64,000 nucleotides of DNA. It comes from Sitta carolinensis. Its lineage: Eukaryota > Chordata > Aves > Passeriformes > Sittidae. A program made the position numbers and the translations under genes. Under the pieces are notes generated by a model. That model saw nothing but the letters and a program-made list of their open reading frames with translations, had not been told where the DNA came from and ran no database searches. The stretch's first letter is position 1; each line of letters starts with the position of its first letter. Shown here in pieces: positions 40,401 to 52,667 of this stretch. The stretch covers positions 39,305,743 through 39,369,742 of the forward strand of contig CM063283.1 in NCBI GenBank assembly GCA_032173965.1, written 5' to 3'.

Positions 40401-43400
40401 CCCTTACTGTGAATTTTCTACATATATACAACCACAGAGACATAAAAATATGCAATTCTTCTATTCAGTTCATACAATATCACTTAAAGTTAAAAATCAT
40501 ATCAGTAAAAAGCAACAGGAATTCTGTTTTTATTAAAGTGGAGCTCAGATTTCATCCAAATTTGACAAAGATACTGTTGAAAAGTAGTTTTTTATGAAAA
40601 GTCTTAAATCACCTGGATTTTGATGGGTTTTGGAGGTTTGTTGGGTTTTTTGGTTTTGTTTTGTTTTGGTTTTTTTTTTTTGTTTGTTTTGTTTTTGTTT
40701 TTGTTTTTTTAATTTTTATTTTTTTATGATGGCACTCTATTTCTCAAAGATATTGACATTTTCCTTACACTTTTAATTATACTTTTCTATGTAAGACAAA
40801 CCGTCATCCTTAATCCATCCAGTCAAACCTCTCAGAGCAGAATTATATATGGTTCCCAGAAAAAAACAACTGAAAAAACTAAAGCTATATGGACAGATAC
40901 ATTAATTAGTGCATTCACTTCAATTTTTTTTTCCATACTAGTATGACTTTGAGAAATGGAGAATCTATCAAATCAAGTATTTGACAGGTAACGTACAAGG
41001 TATTGTCATTTTTCTGTTAGACAAGAAAATGCTCTTCTAGCTGAATCTTAATAAAAGAAATTTCTGTCTTCATACTTAGATTTTGCAAGATACTCTGATC
41101 ATGCATATGCACAAGATATCTATATGATTGTCTTCCTTATTAAGTACTCTTTTAGAGTCTATCAGTTAACATTAACAACCTGTGAACATCAACAGGTGTG
41201 TGAATGCTGTCCATTCATAGAAAGGATTGCCTTTTCAAAATGTAACTCTCAGAGTGCCTCCTTTGAATTTTTTCAGTTGGTATAGAACCCAGGGCTAAAT
41301 CAGTGGAAATACATAATCTTTCTTTCTTATCAATTTAAATACAGTATTGCAAATTTTTGTGTTACTTTCTTAAGATCTTACTGACTATTTATTGTAAAAC
41401 TATATCAAAAAGAACATAAATAAAATTCAAAATGTTCTCCAGCCTGAAGATTTCTATGTTGTATTTATCGCTATAGTTTTGTAAAAACATGATTCTACTG
41501 AATGAATAATATTTTTATTTTAAAGGCAGGTCTTTAGTAGGCAACTTAATAGAAGTTAAATGCCTTGTCATATACAAGCAATGGTAGCTGTGATAGCTTC
41601 ACTCATTATCTTTTTTTCAATTGTCCATCCAGTTTTTGTTAAATTTCAGATTTCATTGATTTCGAATGGTGAAATCAGATTGGCCTTTAACTTTTAGGTT
41701 CCAATTCATATTCCATTATGCATGTATGACATAGTTCTGTTCATGCAATAGTAAGTTAGAGCTGTGGGAGGCAGGGGGAGAAGAAAATGCCCAGAAAAAA
41801 AGTAATAAAGCTTATACTGTCTTTTTCTTTAAAATTTAAAGAATGTATCATTTCAATTATCTTCTTTTTATAACTTCAAAAATATGCGTATTTTCAAGGT
41901 ACTGGATTTTTTTTTTTTTCCATGCTAGTTTTAGGAAAGCAATTAAAGATTTAAAGTACAGACAGGAGTGTTGATCATGGTTATATCATAGCTTGCTATT
42001 ACACAATAAACTTTTTTCTCACCCTAAGACCAAAAAAAACCCAAAACCACCACTGCCCCTGCAAAAGACATACTACTTATTTTAAAAAGAGACAACTGGT
42101 AAAGAAACTTGTTAATCCTGTGCTTAACTGTAAAATAATTTTAATGTAGCAGTAGCTAGTTTGAATGCAAACATTTCTGAATTGCCTTGTAAATTTTAGC
42201 CCAATGTTTGAAGATTTTTCATAATATTAACTGAGAAATATGAAATTTAAAGTAGAATATGTTATGTAAGTTTTTCCCACCTCTCAGAATTTGGTGAATC
42301 CATGTAAGCAGGCCTATCATGAATGTCAGTCGTTCTGCCTTAATACAGATTCAGTTTGAAATACTTCTTGTACTGAAAACCTACTTGGATCTGTCTTGTG
42401 TTGTTCCATATCTTGTGCTTCTCCTTAAATGATCAATTAGTAGTAATTGCTGTGGGAGAAGCAGATCTAATCAGGATGGACAAACAGTGTTGTGTTGAGT
42501 AAAACTAGTTCCACTTATTTTGATTGAGCTTTAGAAATATTTGAATTAATAGTAATTGTTAGATATATGGGTTTTTTTTAAGTTTAGTTAACCACATATA
42601 GAAATTCCAGAAATGTCTGACTTCTTTCAAATTAATTCTTTGTATGTCTGTGTCAGCTAAAGATTTTCTTGTACATTCAGAATAGATTTGTGTCTTTATA
42701 ATATACTGTTTGTGAGATCATCAACATGTATCCTGCTAATAGAACTCCAAGAAAAAGTTTAATCTTACATTTAAGACTGTATCATAGTTTTACCCTACTC
42801 TTGGTACCTAACTCACTTCTTTTTTTATGCTGTAGACAGTTTGTATTCAACTATACATTGTTTTTATCCTGCCTCTCTAAGTTGTATCAAAATTGCATGT
42901 ACTCATTTTGCATGTGAGACAGAAAAACCTCTTTTTCTTCTTGTCTCTCATTACCTTATCTCATTTGCTGTTCTTTAAATATATAATTTGATAGTTGATT
43001 CATATGTTGCTTAAGCTTTTTATTATGGCTTGGTAGAAGGGGAGACTTTCAGAAGCTAAGTTTGAATACCTGGTTTGGAGCTCTCATTATATTGAATTAG
43101 GATGCATAATTTATGGCCATGTATTAGTTGTGATACGTGGAAACAAATAGTTTTAACATTGTCCTGATACAAAAATAATTTAGTAATTTCTTAGACGACT
43201 GAGTTTATGTTTGAGGGACGATAAGCTAAACAAGATCAACAACGTACCAGGAAATCCTTCAGATATTTACAGTATAAGCTTTTCTGTGTCCCAAGAGAGC
43301 AAAAGAAAAGTGTGTGGGTGGTGCACTTACCTACTTCTCATCTTGAGGCTTACCAAAGTGGTTGTCAGTGGAAGATCTGTATCGAGCCAATCAGGCATCC

Positions 43401-44309
43401 AGTATTAAGCAAAATGCATGATCTTTGTCCCCTTGGTAACAGTTTTGTTTAGCAGAACGAAAAATGTGTTGCTCTAAATCATTGCTCTAATTGGCACCTT
43501 TGTTGACAGTCTCAAAAGAAAGGTCAAGATGTGGTTAGGCGTGGGACTGATGTACTGTCTTACTCACAGCTGCAGCCTCCTTGGCTGAATGCAGCAATTT
43601 ATCGAGCAGGCGTTTGCTTTTTAAATTCTATGGATATTTTAGTAAATTTCATGAGTAGATACTAGTTGCATTTAATCTTTTTGGTTTTTTTTGTTCATTT
43701 ATACTTTGCTACAGACAGCGTGCTTACTGCATTAAATTTACATGAGAAAAAAGGAAAGTGAGGTGCCAAGCTAGCTCAAAAATACCTGTAACACAGCCAC
43801 TTAATAAATTTGCTTACTATTAACAGGCACTGCTTTATGCAGTGGAGTATTAACACCACCTAGGCCAAGCTACTTTGGGTGTTTGAAAAAAGTACATATT
43901 AGAACACCTGAGTTTAAAAATGTCTATTCCATATATAGTCATATTATATGAGATGTAGGCACTCAAAGAGGGTGATTCAGAGCCCTAAATTAGTTGACTA
44001 AAGTTAGACAGTGTGAATACCTCCTACAGTAACAATATGTTGTAGAGGGACAGAAAGCAGGCAAGTGAAAACAGAAAGGGAGGAATGGAATGATAAGGAC
44101 AATAAATTAAGTCTGTAGTGAACTTTAGAAACAGAAATTATTAGGAGTTTTTTGACAAAAGGAAGCTCAGTTTTCTTGTTGTTGCACATGCTCTAAACCA
44201 AGAAGCATCTTCCTAGTTAACTGTAACAATACTGTAGGTATAACACTTTCAGCTGTGACTATCTGTACATCCATTTGTGGTATCTGCATTACAATTGTTT
44301 CTGCAGTCC
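37471..44309. other. AT-rich noncoding stretch
   Basis: No gene seen. Contains short TA arrays near 38750-38765 and T-rich GTTTT patches at about 40273-40310 and 40628-40728. A 100-codon frame at 38232-38534 is unrecognised and unsupported. Confidence 0.5.
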
Positions 44310-44455
44310 CCAGTCAATACTGGAGGATTAAAGTACAGATATAAATAATTCCTTCTTCAAAGAGCTTACAAGAAAAATAGGATTCATAGGAGAAGAATAG
44401 AAAGGCAAAGGGGAGAAGAAAGAATGAAATTACCTGCTCAAAGTAATGAGGGATA
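44310..44455 (-). repeat. Possible ancient SINE-like fragment
   Basis: Words such as 'caaagagcttacaa', 'ataggat', 'aaaggcaaaggggag' and 'attacctgctcaaagtaa' recall, in order, an old interspersed repeat related to MIR-type SINEs in amniotes. The similarity is weak and from memory; strand is inferred from the same comparison. Confidence 0.3.
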
Positions 44456-45562
44456 ATAATTCTTTCTTACTATAACATGGACTACAATAATAAATCCCCT
44501 ACAATTTCCATGTGTGAAAGGATTTACAATACACAACTTTTAGAAATTACTTTGTTTTTTAAAGAGTTTGCCTTTACTAAAAGAGAAAATATTTATTCTC
44601 ATGAATAATGGTACCACAGTAAACAGTCTCATTTGCGTTTATAATGGTTGGGTAAAGTTGTTGAAAATGTAGTACTTTCACAATATTTATGGGGTTTATT
44701 GTGTTTTATTTTATTCTCTATTTTATTAAAATAATTCATTTAGGCTGTAGCCACCTTTTTAAAGAGAAGTCAAAAATTCTGTATTCATCTGTCTGTAAAT
44801 TTTTAGCTCATTAGTCACTGTACAAGTGGATGGCAAATCTCAATTTTTCATCCTCAAAACCAAAGGTTACTGAAGGGTAATATCCTATGTGTTCCAGATT
44901 TTCAAATTTTTTAAAAAAAATTTATTTAGGATCTACTTAGAAGACTTTTTGGCATTTAATGGGACTGCTAAAAAACTTTATTGTCATGCATGGACATTTA
45001 TATGCACACACATATTAATGTTTTTCACCTACCTACTTACCCATCCACTACCTTGTGTTGTGTAGGATAAAAACATTGGACATGTAATCATCTGCTGAGA
45101 TCTAGGTACCTCTGAGAAATTTTCCATTAGAAACTGTCATTATTGGACATGTTAAAGTAAGTGCACGATTAAAAAAAAAAAAAATATCATTGTTTGGGAA
45201 GAAATGGGAAGTAAATTCTGTTAAAATCAGTAGAGCTGTTATTTCTCTTGCTGTTCTCTTTGATGGACTTTCAGTTTGCTGACTCATTGTAAATTGACTC
45301 TTGATACAGTTTTGGAAGTTCATATGCTTAGTTTTGGTAAAGCTAATACATGAGTCACCATGTTGTTGATTCAGGGTTTCCAATTGTAATAACCAATAGT
45401 ACAGATGGTCTGATATCCGTCTATTTCTAGTGGCTCTTTGTACAAAAGTACACCATATTGATCTAGAGCAATATTTCTTGATCATATGTGGATTTCCTAA
45501 ATTGTATGGTATTTTAGATTTGGGGTTAGATTTGACCTGGGCCATCTGTTGAAGACAATTAT
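44456..45562. other. AT-rich noncoding stretch containing the window's longest frame
   Basis: No supported gene. The longest ATG frame in the window (147 codons, minus strand, 45545-45102) lies here. It includes a run of Phe codons from an A homopolymer at 45170-45184, has no recognisable domain, and lacks evidence of being an exon. I regard it as chance. Confidence 0.5.
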
Positions 45563-45612
45563 TAATATATATATATAATATAATATATATAATATATATA
45601 TATATATATATA
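45563..45612 (+). repeat. Imperfect (TA)n microsatellite
   Basis: About 50 bases of alternating T and A with occasional AATA interruptions. Confidence 0.93.
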
Positions 45613-46813
45613 AATAACTGTGTATGTTATATTGTGGATGCAATTTAGCATCCAATTCCAGTTATTATAAATCTGTTTGATTGTACTGTATAGAAGGCTT
45701 CAGCTGTATTCTTGTTTATAGCAGATAAGTGCTAATTTCAGCTTGCATTCTTCTATTTGATAACATTTAAATCAATTTAGGCATGTTGCCTTCTGTCTGA
45801 AAATACTGAAATATATTTATATGGCCATTTATCCAATTCAACAAGAACACGGGGGTTTTTGATCAGCTACAGAAAAGCTCAGTCTTGTATTCAATGCCTC
45901 ATGGCTATAGTTTTCTTTAGATAGGCTTATAAATTTTGTCTCTTAATAGAGAGAAGTGAACTAACACCTGCTGCAGTGTCACATATTTAGCTATGTGAGC
46001 TTTATAACTACTAATTATTGAGCTTTTTACAGCTTTAGAAAAAATATTAAATGTTAAAGAATTAGAAAAAATTTAAAATTTGTTTCTTATTGTACCTCTC
46101 ACTTTATAGTTCTTCCTTTGCCTAACTTTCCATACTTTCTTGGGTCATTTCAATAGATTGTTCAGCTATATTAGATTAAGAATGTTTTCTTGGGTAGCAA
46201 TTCCTGCAATCATTCATGACTTTCTTTGTTCTCAAGTAAAGAGATAAGCCCTTTCACTCCACCACTATCAAATTTCTCTCTACTGTGAAGCAGGAGCCAG
46301 ATACTGAATATATATCTGTAGCATGGGACATATCAACCCTGCAAATGTCACTGAGCACATCCCCAACATGATGCAAGTTTTGTATTTTGGCAACAGAAAG
46401 ACATTTCTTATACTCCTCCTGTTGGTGTCCTGATAAACCCAGACAGGAAATAGGACACGTGGACCAGGCCGCATATGGAATCATGTTCTAAGAGCATAAA
46501 GGTTAGATTCAGATGGAACATTCTAAGCAAGGACATTCTGATGTCCTTGATTTTCTGTACTCTTACAACATCCACACTAAATGTATTTATTTTGCTTCCT
46601 TATATACACATTTTTGCTTGAAAGTGTTAACATGTTTTTTTCATGTCTGAGTTACAAAGCACGCTGTACCTCAAAAAAGGCTAAATCAATTGGCTTCACT
46701 TAGTAGCTGAAACTGTGTCTAAACTCCTTCTAGATTTGAATCTGTCTTCCTTCCCGCCACCAAAGGTGATTTCAAAATAAAGAAAAAAAAAACACTTATG
46801 AAACAAAAGTCGT
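45613..46813. other. AT-rich noncoding stretch
   Basis: No gene or nameable repeat seen. Confidence 0.5.
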
Positions 46814-47041
46814 TGTTGTATTATAATGAAGTGATGCGGTGCTGGAGTAAATTTCCCAGCTATCCCTTCCCATTCCACACTGAGTTCAGCTGCTCCCTGT
46901 CCATGCTGGGTTAGAGTAGCGGTTCAGCAAGGGCTGCTAAAGTCCCCAGCAGCAAGGCTGCTCTCTACAGCACCCGCTGGAAACGGCCTTGAGCATTGGA
47001 TCAAGAATCAGCGAGGGCTCTCCAGTTTGGTTCCACAAGCG

Positions 47042-47047
47042 TTTATT
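47042..47047 (-). terminator. Poly(A) signal AATAAA of the LTR
   Basis: TTTATT on the plus strand reads AATAAA on the minus strand, about 50 bases downstream of the TATA-like box in the LTR's sense. This short spacing gives a compact R region. Confidence 0.6.
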
Positions 47048-47097
47048 GCCCCAGGAGGGTCAGGGCCCCAAGAGCCCTGGGCAGGGCTGTGCAGGGG

Positions 47098-47106
47098 ATT
47101 TTACAC
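47098..47106 (-). promoter_or_regulatory. TATA-like box of the GC-rich LTR
   Basis: Reads GTGTAAAAT on the minus strand, between the CCAAT cluster and the poly(A) signal. It is a weak TATA match. Confidence 0.4.
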
Positions 47107-47129
47107 AGGGGCGCTCTCAGGGGCAGCGA

Positions 47130-47280
47130 CCAATGAGGCAGGGAGGAGGGAGGAGCACAGGGCAGGATTGACAGAACATTCCACCAATGAGGGAGCACAC
47201 GGGAGGGACACGGGTCACGTGGGCCAATGGGGCGTCGAGGATTAGGGGATTTCCAAAGGGGAGGAACCATCAGCGATTGG
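47130..47280 (-). promoter_or_regulatory. Cluster of four CCAAT boxes with an E-box in the LTR U3
   Basis: CCAAT occurs on the plus strand at 47130-47134, 47184-47188 and 47224-47228, and on the minus strand at 47280-47276. Start-to-start spacing is roughly 40-54 bases. A perfect CACGTG E-box (47216-47221) lies three bases from the third. This density in 150 bases stands out from the AT-rich background and fits an NF-Y/USF-type enhancer-promoter. Binding is inferred from motif identity only. Confidence 0.6.
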
Positions 47281-47590
47281 CCCAAGGAGGGATTGACAAG
47301 GAAGGTGCTGGAACAAGGGGCAGGGATACAGTGACAGACAGGGAAAGGGGCAGGAATGAAGGGCAGGGAATACCATAGAAGGCAAACTCGGGGGTGGATA
47401 CAATACAGGGACAAACCAACTGGGGAAGGACATAGGGATACATAGGAACATACCAAATAGCAATGAAACTGTCAATAATGTCAATAATGAAATAATACAA
47501 GGAACAAGGAATCAAAATAAACACACCACAACAATGAGGGGGGAAATAAATAAAGTGGTTTACCTGTTACTAGAATAATTAAAAGCTGGT

Positions 47591-48183
47591 TGTGATATAA
47601 CCCCAGCAGGCAGCTCAGCCCCACACAGTCACTTGATCACTCCCCCACGGTGGGATGGGGGAAGTGAATCAGAAGGGTTGAAGTGAGAAAACTTGTAGAT
47701 TGGGATAAATTCAGTGTCACAGGAAAGCAAAAGCTGCTCACACAAACAAAGCAAAACAAGGAATTAGTTCACCATGTCCTGTGGATGAGTGGGTGTTTGG
47801 CCGTCTCCAGGCACACAGGTCTCCATCACATGTCACAAGGGACTTGGAAAAACAAATGCCATTCACTCTGAACATTTCCCTTTCCTTCTTCTACCTCCAG
47901 CTTTATATGCTGAACACGACATCATGTTGTAGGGAAGATCCCTGCAGTCAGTTTGGGGTCAGCTGTCCCAGCTGTGTCCCCTCCCAGCTTCTTCTGTACC
48001 CCCAGCCTCATTGGTGAGGTGGGGTGGCATGAGAAACAGACTTCTTGAGGCCGTGTAAGCACTGCTTAGAAATATATAGAACATGTGGGTGTTATCAACA
48101 GTGTTTTGGTTAGACATCCATAACATAGCACCATACAGTCTACTGTGAAGACAATTAACTCTATCCCAGCCAAAGCATATACA
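47591..48183 (-). mobile_element. LTR of a second avian endogenous retrovirus family
   Basis: The minus strand begins TGTATATGCTTTGGCTGGGA and continues with 'tagagttaatt', 'acactgttgataacac', 'agcagtgcttacac', 'gctgggaggggacacagc' and 'cagctgaccc.aaactgac'. A TATA box lies in GCATATAAAG (47910-47901). The U5-like end carries 'acaagttttctcactt' and finishes in 'ggggttatatcaca'. This is the order of a common bird LTR. The region where the family has its poly(A) signal reads 'gacactgaatttatccc', so the signal is degraded. No internal retroviral sequence is attached and no clear target-site duplication was found. Confidence 0.85.
47901..47910 (-). promoter_or_regulatory. TATA box of the second LTR
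   Basis: GCATATAAAG on the minus strand, in the position expected for this LTR type. Confidence 0.6.
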
Positions 48184-49127
48184 AAATTAAATTCAGGATA
48201 TTAATTATCTCAATTATTCTTGAACTCAATGTATTCTTCATATGAATACAGAGCATAATTGTTTGAAAACTAGCTTCTATTCTTGGATCCAGTGATGTAT
48301 ACTTCAGGAGAGATCTCTAAGTTATTATCCTCATGGAATGAAAGAAAAGACACTATTATTTCATCTTTTTTTCCTTCACATTTTGAATAAAAAAATAAAA
48401 TCTCCCAATAAATATGTACTTTCTGTTATAAACTGTGCAGTGTCTGCTTGTTTGAGGCTATAATATTTTTCCTTGATTCACTTAAAGACAGGTAGAATTA
48501 GATATAGCATAGCTCAGCTTTGAGTTTTTGTCATTTTTTAATGGTAGCAAGTTCATCTCACTGTTTGTGTTTCCATGCAACCATATGTTTATGTGAAGTC
48601 ACATTTCACTGTTTGGTGAATAAAGCCCTTCTAATTTCCTCTCACATCAGTTGTAGGACTAATAAGTGAGGGGCAAGTGTTATGTAGTCAGACCAAGAAT
48701 ATCATATGTTTAGAACTTATCAGCAAAATTATGTGTTTTGTTTCATTATTCAAATCTTAGCCAGATTTTGTGTTTTGTTTTGTCATTCACTTTCCTTTAT
48801 AGTGTTTACATGCTGAGAATTTTCTTCCTGGCTTTCTGGAAGAATGCCAGACTCCAAGGAAGTTTCTCTTCCTCTTCCTTTCTACCTTCTTATTCAAATG
48901 CTCTTGTCTATTCAGCAAGAGGATGCCAGCTGCATGAATTCAAACAGCAGAGAGTTCAGGAGAAGACAATTTTAGCACAACTCTGTTTTCTGTGGTTTTG
49001 CACGTTGCTTATTGGAACCTGTTGTTCATGTGCTGGCTAACACTAGGACATGTGGCAGTGTGAGATGGACAGCTATTGAACACCAACATTTTAGAATTCT
49101 GGAAAAAAAGCACGCCATGAGTTTTTC
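48184..49127. other. AT-rich noncoding stretch
   Basis: No gene or nameable repeat seen. Confidence 0.5.
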
Positions 49128-49152
49128 TTTTTTTTTTTTTTTTTTTTTTTTT
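49128..49152 (+). repeat. (T)25 homopolymer
   Basis: Twenty-five uninterrupted T bases. Confidence 0.95.
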
Positions 49153-51966
49153 GACAATGTGAAGAAGGGCAGTTTTCTGGCTGCTTTAACAGCCATTTGC
49201 AATCATTTAGTTTTGTGTCTGTGGAAATAACCTAGTGCAGCTCAACTATGCCATGAAAGCCTTTCAGTGCCTGAGTGGTAGCGTTGAGCTGTCCTGCCTT
49301 ATGTAAGCCAAATGTTTTCGAAATGGAGCCGCTTGCAGAAAACTTGTCTCTGGAGAGATGTACCAGGACAGGGGCATATTGGTTTTGACTTAAGAACTTG
49401 TAACCATTTTTCCTAGCCAGATTAAATATTGCTAATGACAGCAGTTCTGCAGGGAAACACAAGTGAACATTTTGAAGATAGCTGTACAGGAGGGAGAGAA
49501 TATATCTTCTCCATGCCTGTTGTTTTCCAAGTCTAGTGTTAGAAAATTAACGGACAGGAAAAAAATAAATTATTAATACTGCTCATGAAATTTTAAACGT
49601 GCAAATATATCTTGAAATATAGTAGCAGGAGGGGTGATAAACCCACACCCTTTCCACTTTTTTCAGTAGTGGACATGTTTGTGCAACAGCACTCAAGCAC
49701 AGCTTCTTACTGCAGGTGCTTTTACCATTTTGGGAGTTCACTGCCCTTGTTTTGTTAGCCTCAGCAGTTTGAAAGTGTTGGCTCACCCGCAGTGCTTGCA
49801 AATATATCACTGTCCATGCTGCCTTTGCTTTTTGTATTTACTGGTGTCTTATGCTTCAGGGTTTCTGATGCCCTTGAGAAGCTGTGATCATTTTTTTACA
49901 TCTGAAAGAGTGCCAATTCATTTATTAAGACAGAGTCTGCAAGGCCCAGATAAATTTATTCTATCTAACATTTAATAAAACATTAAATTAAAAATGTGAC
50001 TTATGCAGTGACATGCTCAGCATTATCCTTCCAAGGTTTATATTTGAGTGTTGCAGGGTCCCACCTCTCCAGAAGGTAACGTGCTATCAATCTAGCTCTG
50101 AGGTGACAAGGCCACTGATGTTTTTCTGTGGTGGTTATTTAATTATTAATTTTTCATTGCTAGTCTGTTCAATAAATGGATTGCAACATTTAAGACCAGT
50201 TTAATAGGTTTACAGGTCCTTTATAAATTCAAACAATGATAATAGTTAATAGAAGAATAATGAATTTCTGCTCAAAGATCTCAAGATCAATCAAGCAAAT
50301 TAAATCTGGCCTAGGCAGTGGCTGCTGAAGTGGTTTTTCTGTTTGTGTGTTTGTGGATTTTTTTTCTATAAAATATACCCTGTGTGGATAACTCTCTGAT
50401 GATTTGTTGAATTTCTTAGTGTTTCACTTGTCACATTAATTTAAATCTTTAATCTGAGGATGTGAAACGCATATGAAGTGGCACATTAAATCAATATTAC
50501 GTTGCAAACGATATCTCCAAAGAGGAGCTGCCCATTGTTGTGGTAGGGGACAGATGCAATAATAGAATAACTAATAGAAATTGTATCTTTATCTTTCCAA
50601 CATATGTCATGCAATGCTGTTTATTATTAAAAAACTCAAATATCATCTGGCTTGTAAGAAACTTTCATTGGCTTAATCACATACTCAAATAATAATATAA
50701 AAATAATCCAGAGGGGAAGCCTTACAGTTACTATGGAATTTGAGGCTTCATGCTCTCCAAAGAAAGAGTCCTATTGTTACAGGGGTTTGCTTGCATTTCA
50801 ATAGATGTCCTTGACTCGTTAGAGTTCATGGTATCAAGTAATCTCACTAAGCAAGTTAATCAGAGGAGGTACATTGGTTTTTTTTGCTTTATTCCACCCA
50901 GAGCTGATTTCTACTTTTATTCAACTTTCCTGTAAATCACTTTAAATGTGTGATTCTGTCATTTCACAGCCATTTCCACAGTCTTTAATTATTGCACATA
51001 GAAAGGTATTCTAAGATTAATCATTGATCTGAATTATCTCTGAACATCATCACTCATTACCATGTATATTGTAAATTAACCAAGTATGACCTCAGTAAAT
51101 GATGAATTAAAAGTGGTTAAGAACATAGTATGTGAGATTCGCAACAGTAGGAAATTGGGGCATTCATATTTCCAGAGCTTTGGGATCAGACTTAAGATCT
51201 TTTCTTACCAGTTCTTTTAAACTGGAATTCTGCTTAGACCGGACATTACCAAAAAAATTTGACAAAACCTAAAAACAAGTGGAGGGGGATGGAGAACTGC
51301 ACAGCAACCACATCTCTTGTAATCTAGGTTCTAATGGACAGCCTTGGGTAAGACTACAAATTTAAACCAACCCCAGGCAACCAATACTGCATGTGACACA
51401 TCAAGGAATTTCCTTAGCCTTCCTCATTCTTGACATAAACCGAGACTACCACCTCTCAAGCTTGCAGACAGGGATGTACAAATAAAAATTGCCTGGGCAC
51501 CAGTTAGCTATGGATGCTGCTCCAGTTTTTTTTTTCTGAACAGCTTCTAGAGATAGCATAGGCTGTGTACCCATATGAATGCAGAGAAAGGAAGAGAAGG
51601 GCTTTGGAAAATCAGTTGTGCTGGTTATTGCAGGTAGAAAGAAAATGAACCTGCAATATTATGTTGTACTACTAAACTCTACAGAGAGAGGGTGGGAGGA
51701 TACTGTAGCAAAATATAAGAGAAAAACTTGGTCATGAGGGTATCACAAGATGATAAAAAGAGGAGAAAAGCTGTTAAACCTCTATTGCTACCTGAATTAA
51801 TTATTTAGCCTTGATTACTGCATGAACTTAGAACAGGTACCTATCATTAACTGGTAATAGCCTGTTTACAGTCTGGGCAGTATCTGATTAATAGTTACTA
51901 TTGATGCTGCTGTCCATCCTGACAAAAGTAGGTATTTCACTTCTGTAAGCTGATCAGGTGCTTCAG
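49153..51966. other. AT-rich noncoding stretch
   Basis: No gene seen. The part from about 49230 to 49470 has balanced composition and no simple repeats, which makes it a weak candidate for conserved noncoding sequence. Confidence 0.45.
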
Positions 51967-52008
51967 GCTGGATTTGCTGTGCTGGATTTGCTGTGCTGGA
52001 TTTGCCAT
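51967..52008 (+). repeat. 14-bp tandem repeat, three copies
   Basis: The unit GCTGGATTTGCTGT occurs twice exactly (51967-51994) and once with a changed end (GCTGGATTTGCCAT, to 52008). It lies about 65 bases before a CR1 fragment. Confidence 0.93.
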
Positions 52009-52071
52009 GCTGCAACCGATCAGTATCACCTCCTGTTATTGCAATATTTGCCATTTTCAAATCTGAATTCA

Positions 52072-52231
52072 CAATAATAGAATAGTTTGGGTTGGAAGGA
52101 ACCTTTAAAGGTCATCCAGTCTTACCCCCTGCAGTGAGCAGGGGCATCTTCAACTAGAGCAAGTTGCTCAGAGCCATGTCCACACTGACCTTGAATGTTA
52201 CTGGGGATGAGCCCTCTCTGGACAATCTGCG
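52072..52231 (-). mobile_element. CR1 LINE 3'-end fragment
   Basis: The plus strand shows 'atagaatagtttgggttgga' followed by 'aggaacctttaaaggtcatc' and 'ccccctgcagtgagcagggg'. The words 'gttgctcagagcc' and 'gaccttgaa' follow in the standard order of the reverse-complemented CR1 3' region. The match ends near 52231 at 'ctctctggacaatctg'. Only the 3' tail is present. Confidence 0.88.
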
Positions 52232-52647
52232 ACTACTTATCTTGTGGCAGGAGACATTGGTGACCCATTTCTGTACACCATTTCCGTGGCTGGCTGTGAC
52301 CATTTCTCCCAAAAGGGAACAGTCATCACTGAGAAGCAGTGTGCACTGACCAGTGGATGCAAATTGCACTTACTGTGTAGCTGCTCACCAGCAGGGTATA
52401 TAGTCTGTGTAAGCTCTTATTTTGGGGCAAGCAGATGCAGAAAAGCTGTTACTATTTCCTGCCAGCTATAGGTCCAAAAGTAGTTTCTGCAGTGAGTTTG
52501 TGATTCACAGCAGGTGATGGGCAGCGATACTTCACTAGTGAAGTATGTAGTGACTTGAGATAAAAAGCCTGGGGCTGAGGAAGGAGAAGATAGGACAGGT
52601 AGTAGGAAAATGGGATTATTGTAGACAGAAGATAGAGTCAGATAGAA
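52232..52647. other. Noncoding stretch
   Basis: Overlapping frames run on both strands just after the CR1 fragment, but I recognise no protein and no repeat. Confidence 0.45.
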
Positions 52648-52667
52648 TTTTTTTTTTTTTTTTTTTT
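52648..52667 (+). repeat. (T)20 homopolymer
   Basis: Twenty uninterrupted T bases. Confidence 0.93.

Larger units (their letters stand above)
46814..47533 (-). mobile_element. GC-rich LTR of an endogenous retrovirus (passerine-like)
   Basis: Read on the minus strand this has LTR anatomy. A U3 carries several CCAAT/ATTGG boxes and a CACGTG E-box. A TATA-like GTGTAAAAT lies at 47106-47098. The poly(A) signal AATAAA is at 47047-47042, followed by CGCTTGTGGAACC and a U5 segment. The composition is much richer in G and C than its surroundings. Proposed ends are TGTTGTGG (47533) and ATACAACA (46814), which form short inverted termini; a shorter alternative ends at 46904. I found no convincing target-site duplication and no retroviral reading frame, so it is a solo or partial LTR. 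Frames on both strands here are stop-poor only because of GC content. Confidence 0.7.

Noticed and set aside
45102..45545. Longest reading frame in the window (147 codons, minus strand)
   Set aside because: No recognisable domain or family. It includes a Phe run from an A homopolymer, and length alone is not improbable in 64 kb read in six frames. A homology search or RNA-seq coverage would settle it.
47043..47524. Several overlapping frames of 60 to 137 codons on both strands
   Set aside because: All fall inside the GC-rich LTR and overlap one another on both strands. They are Pro/Ser/Leu- or Gly-rich peptides of chance, without any known domain.
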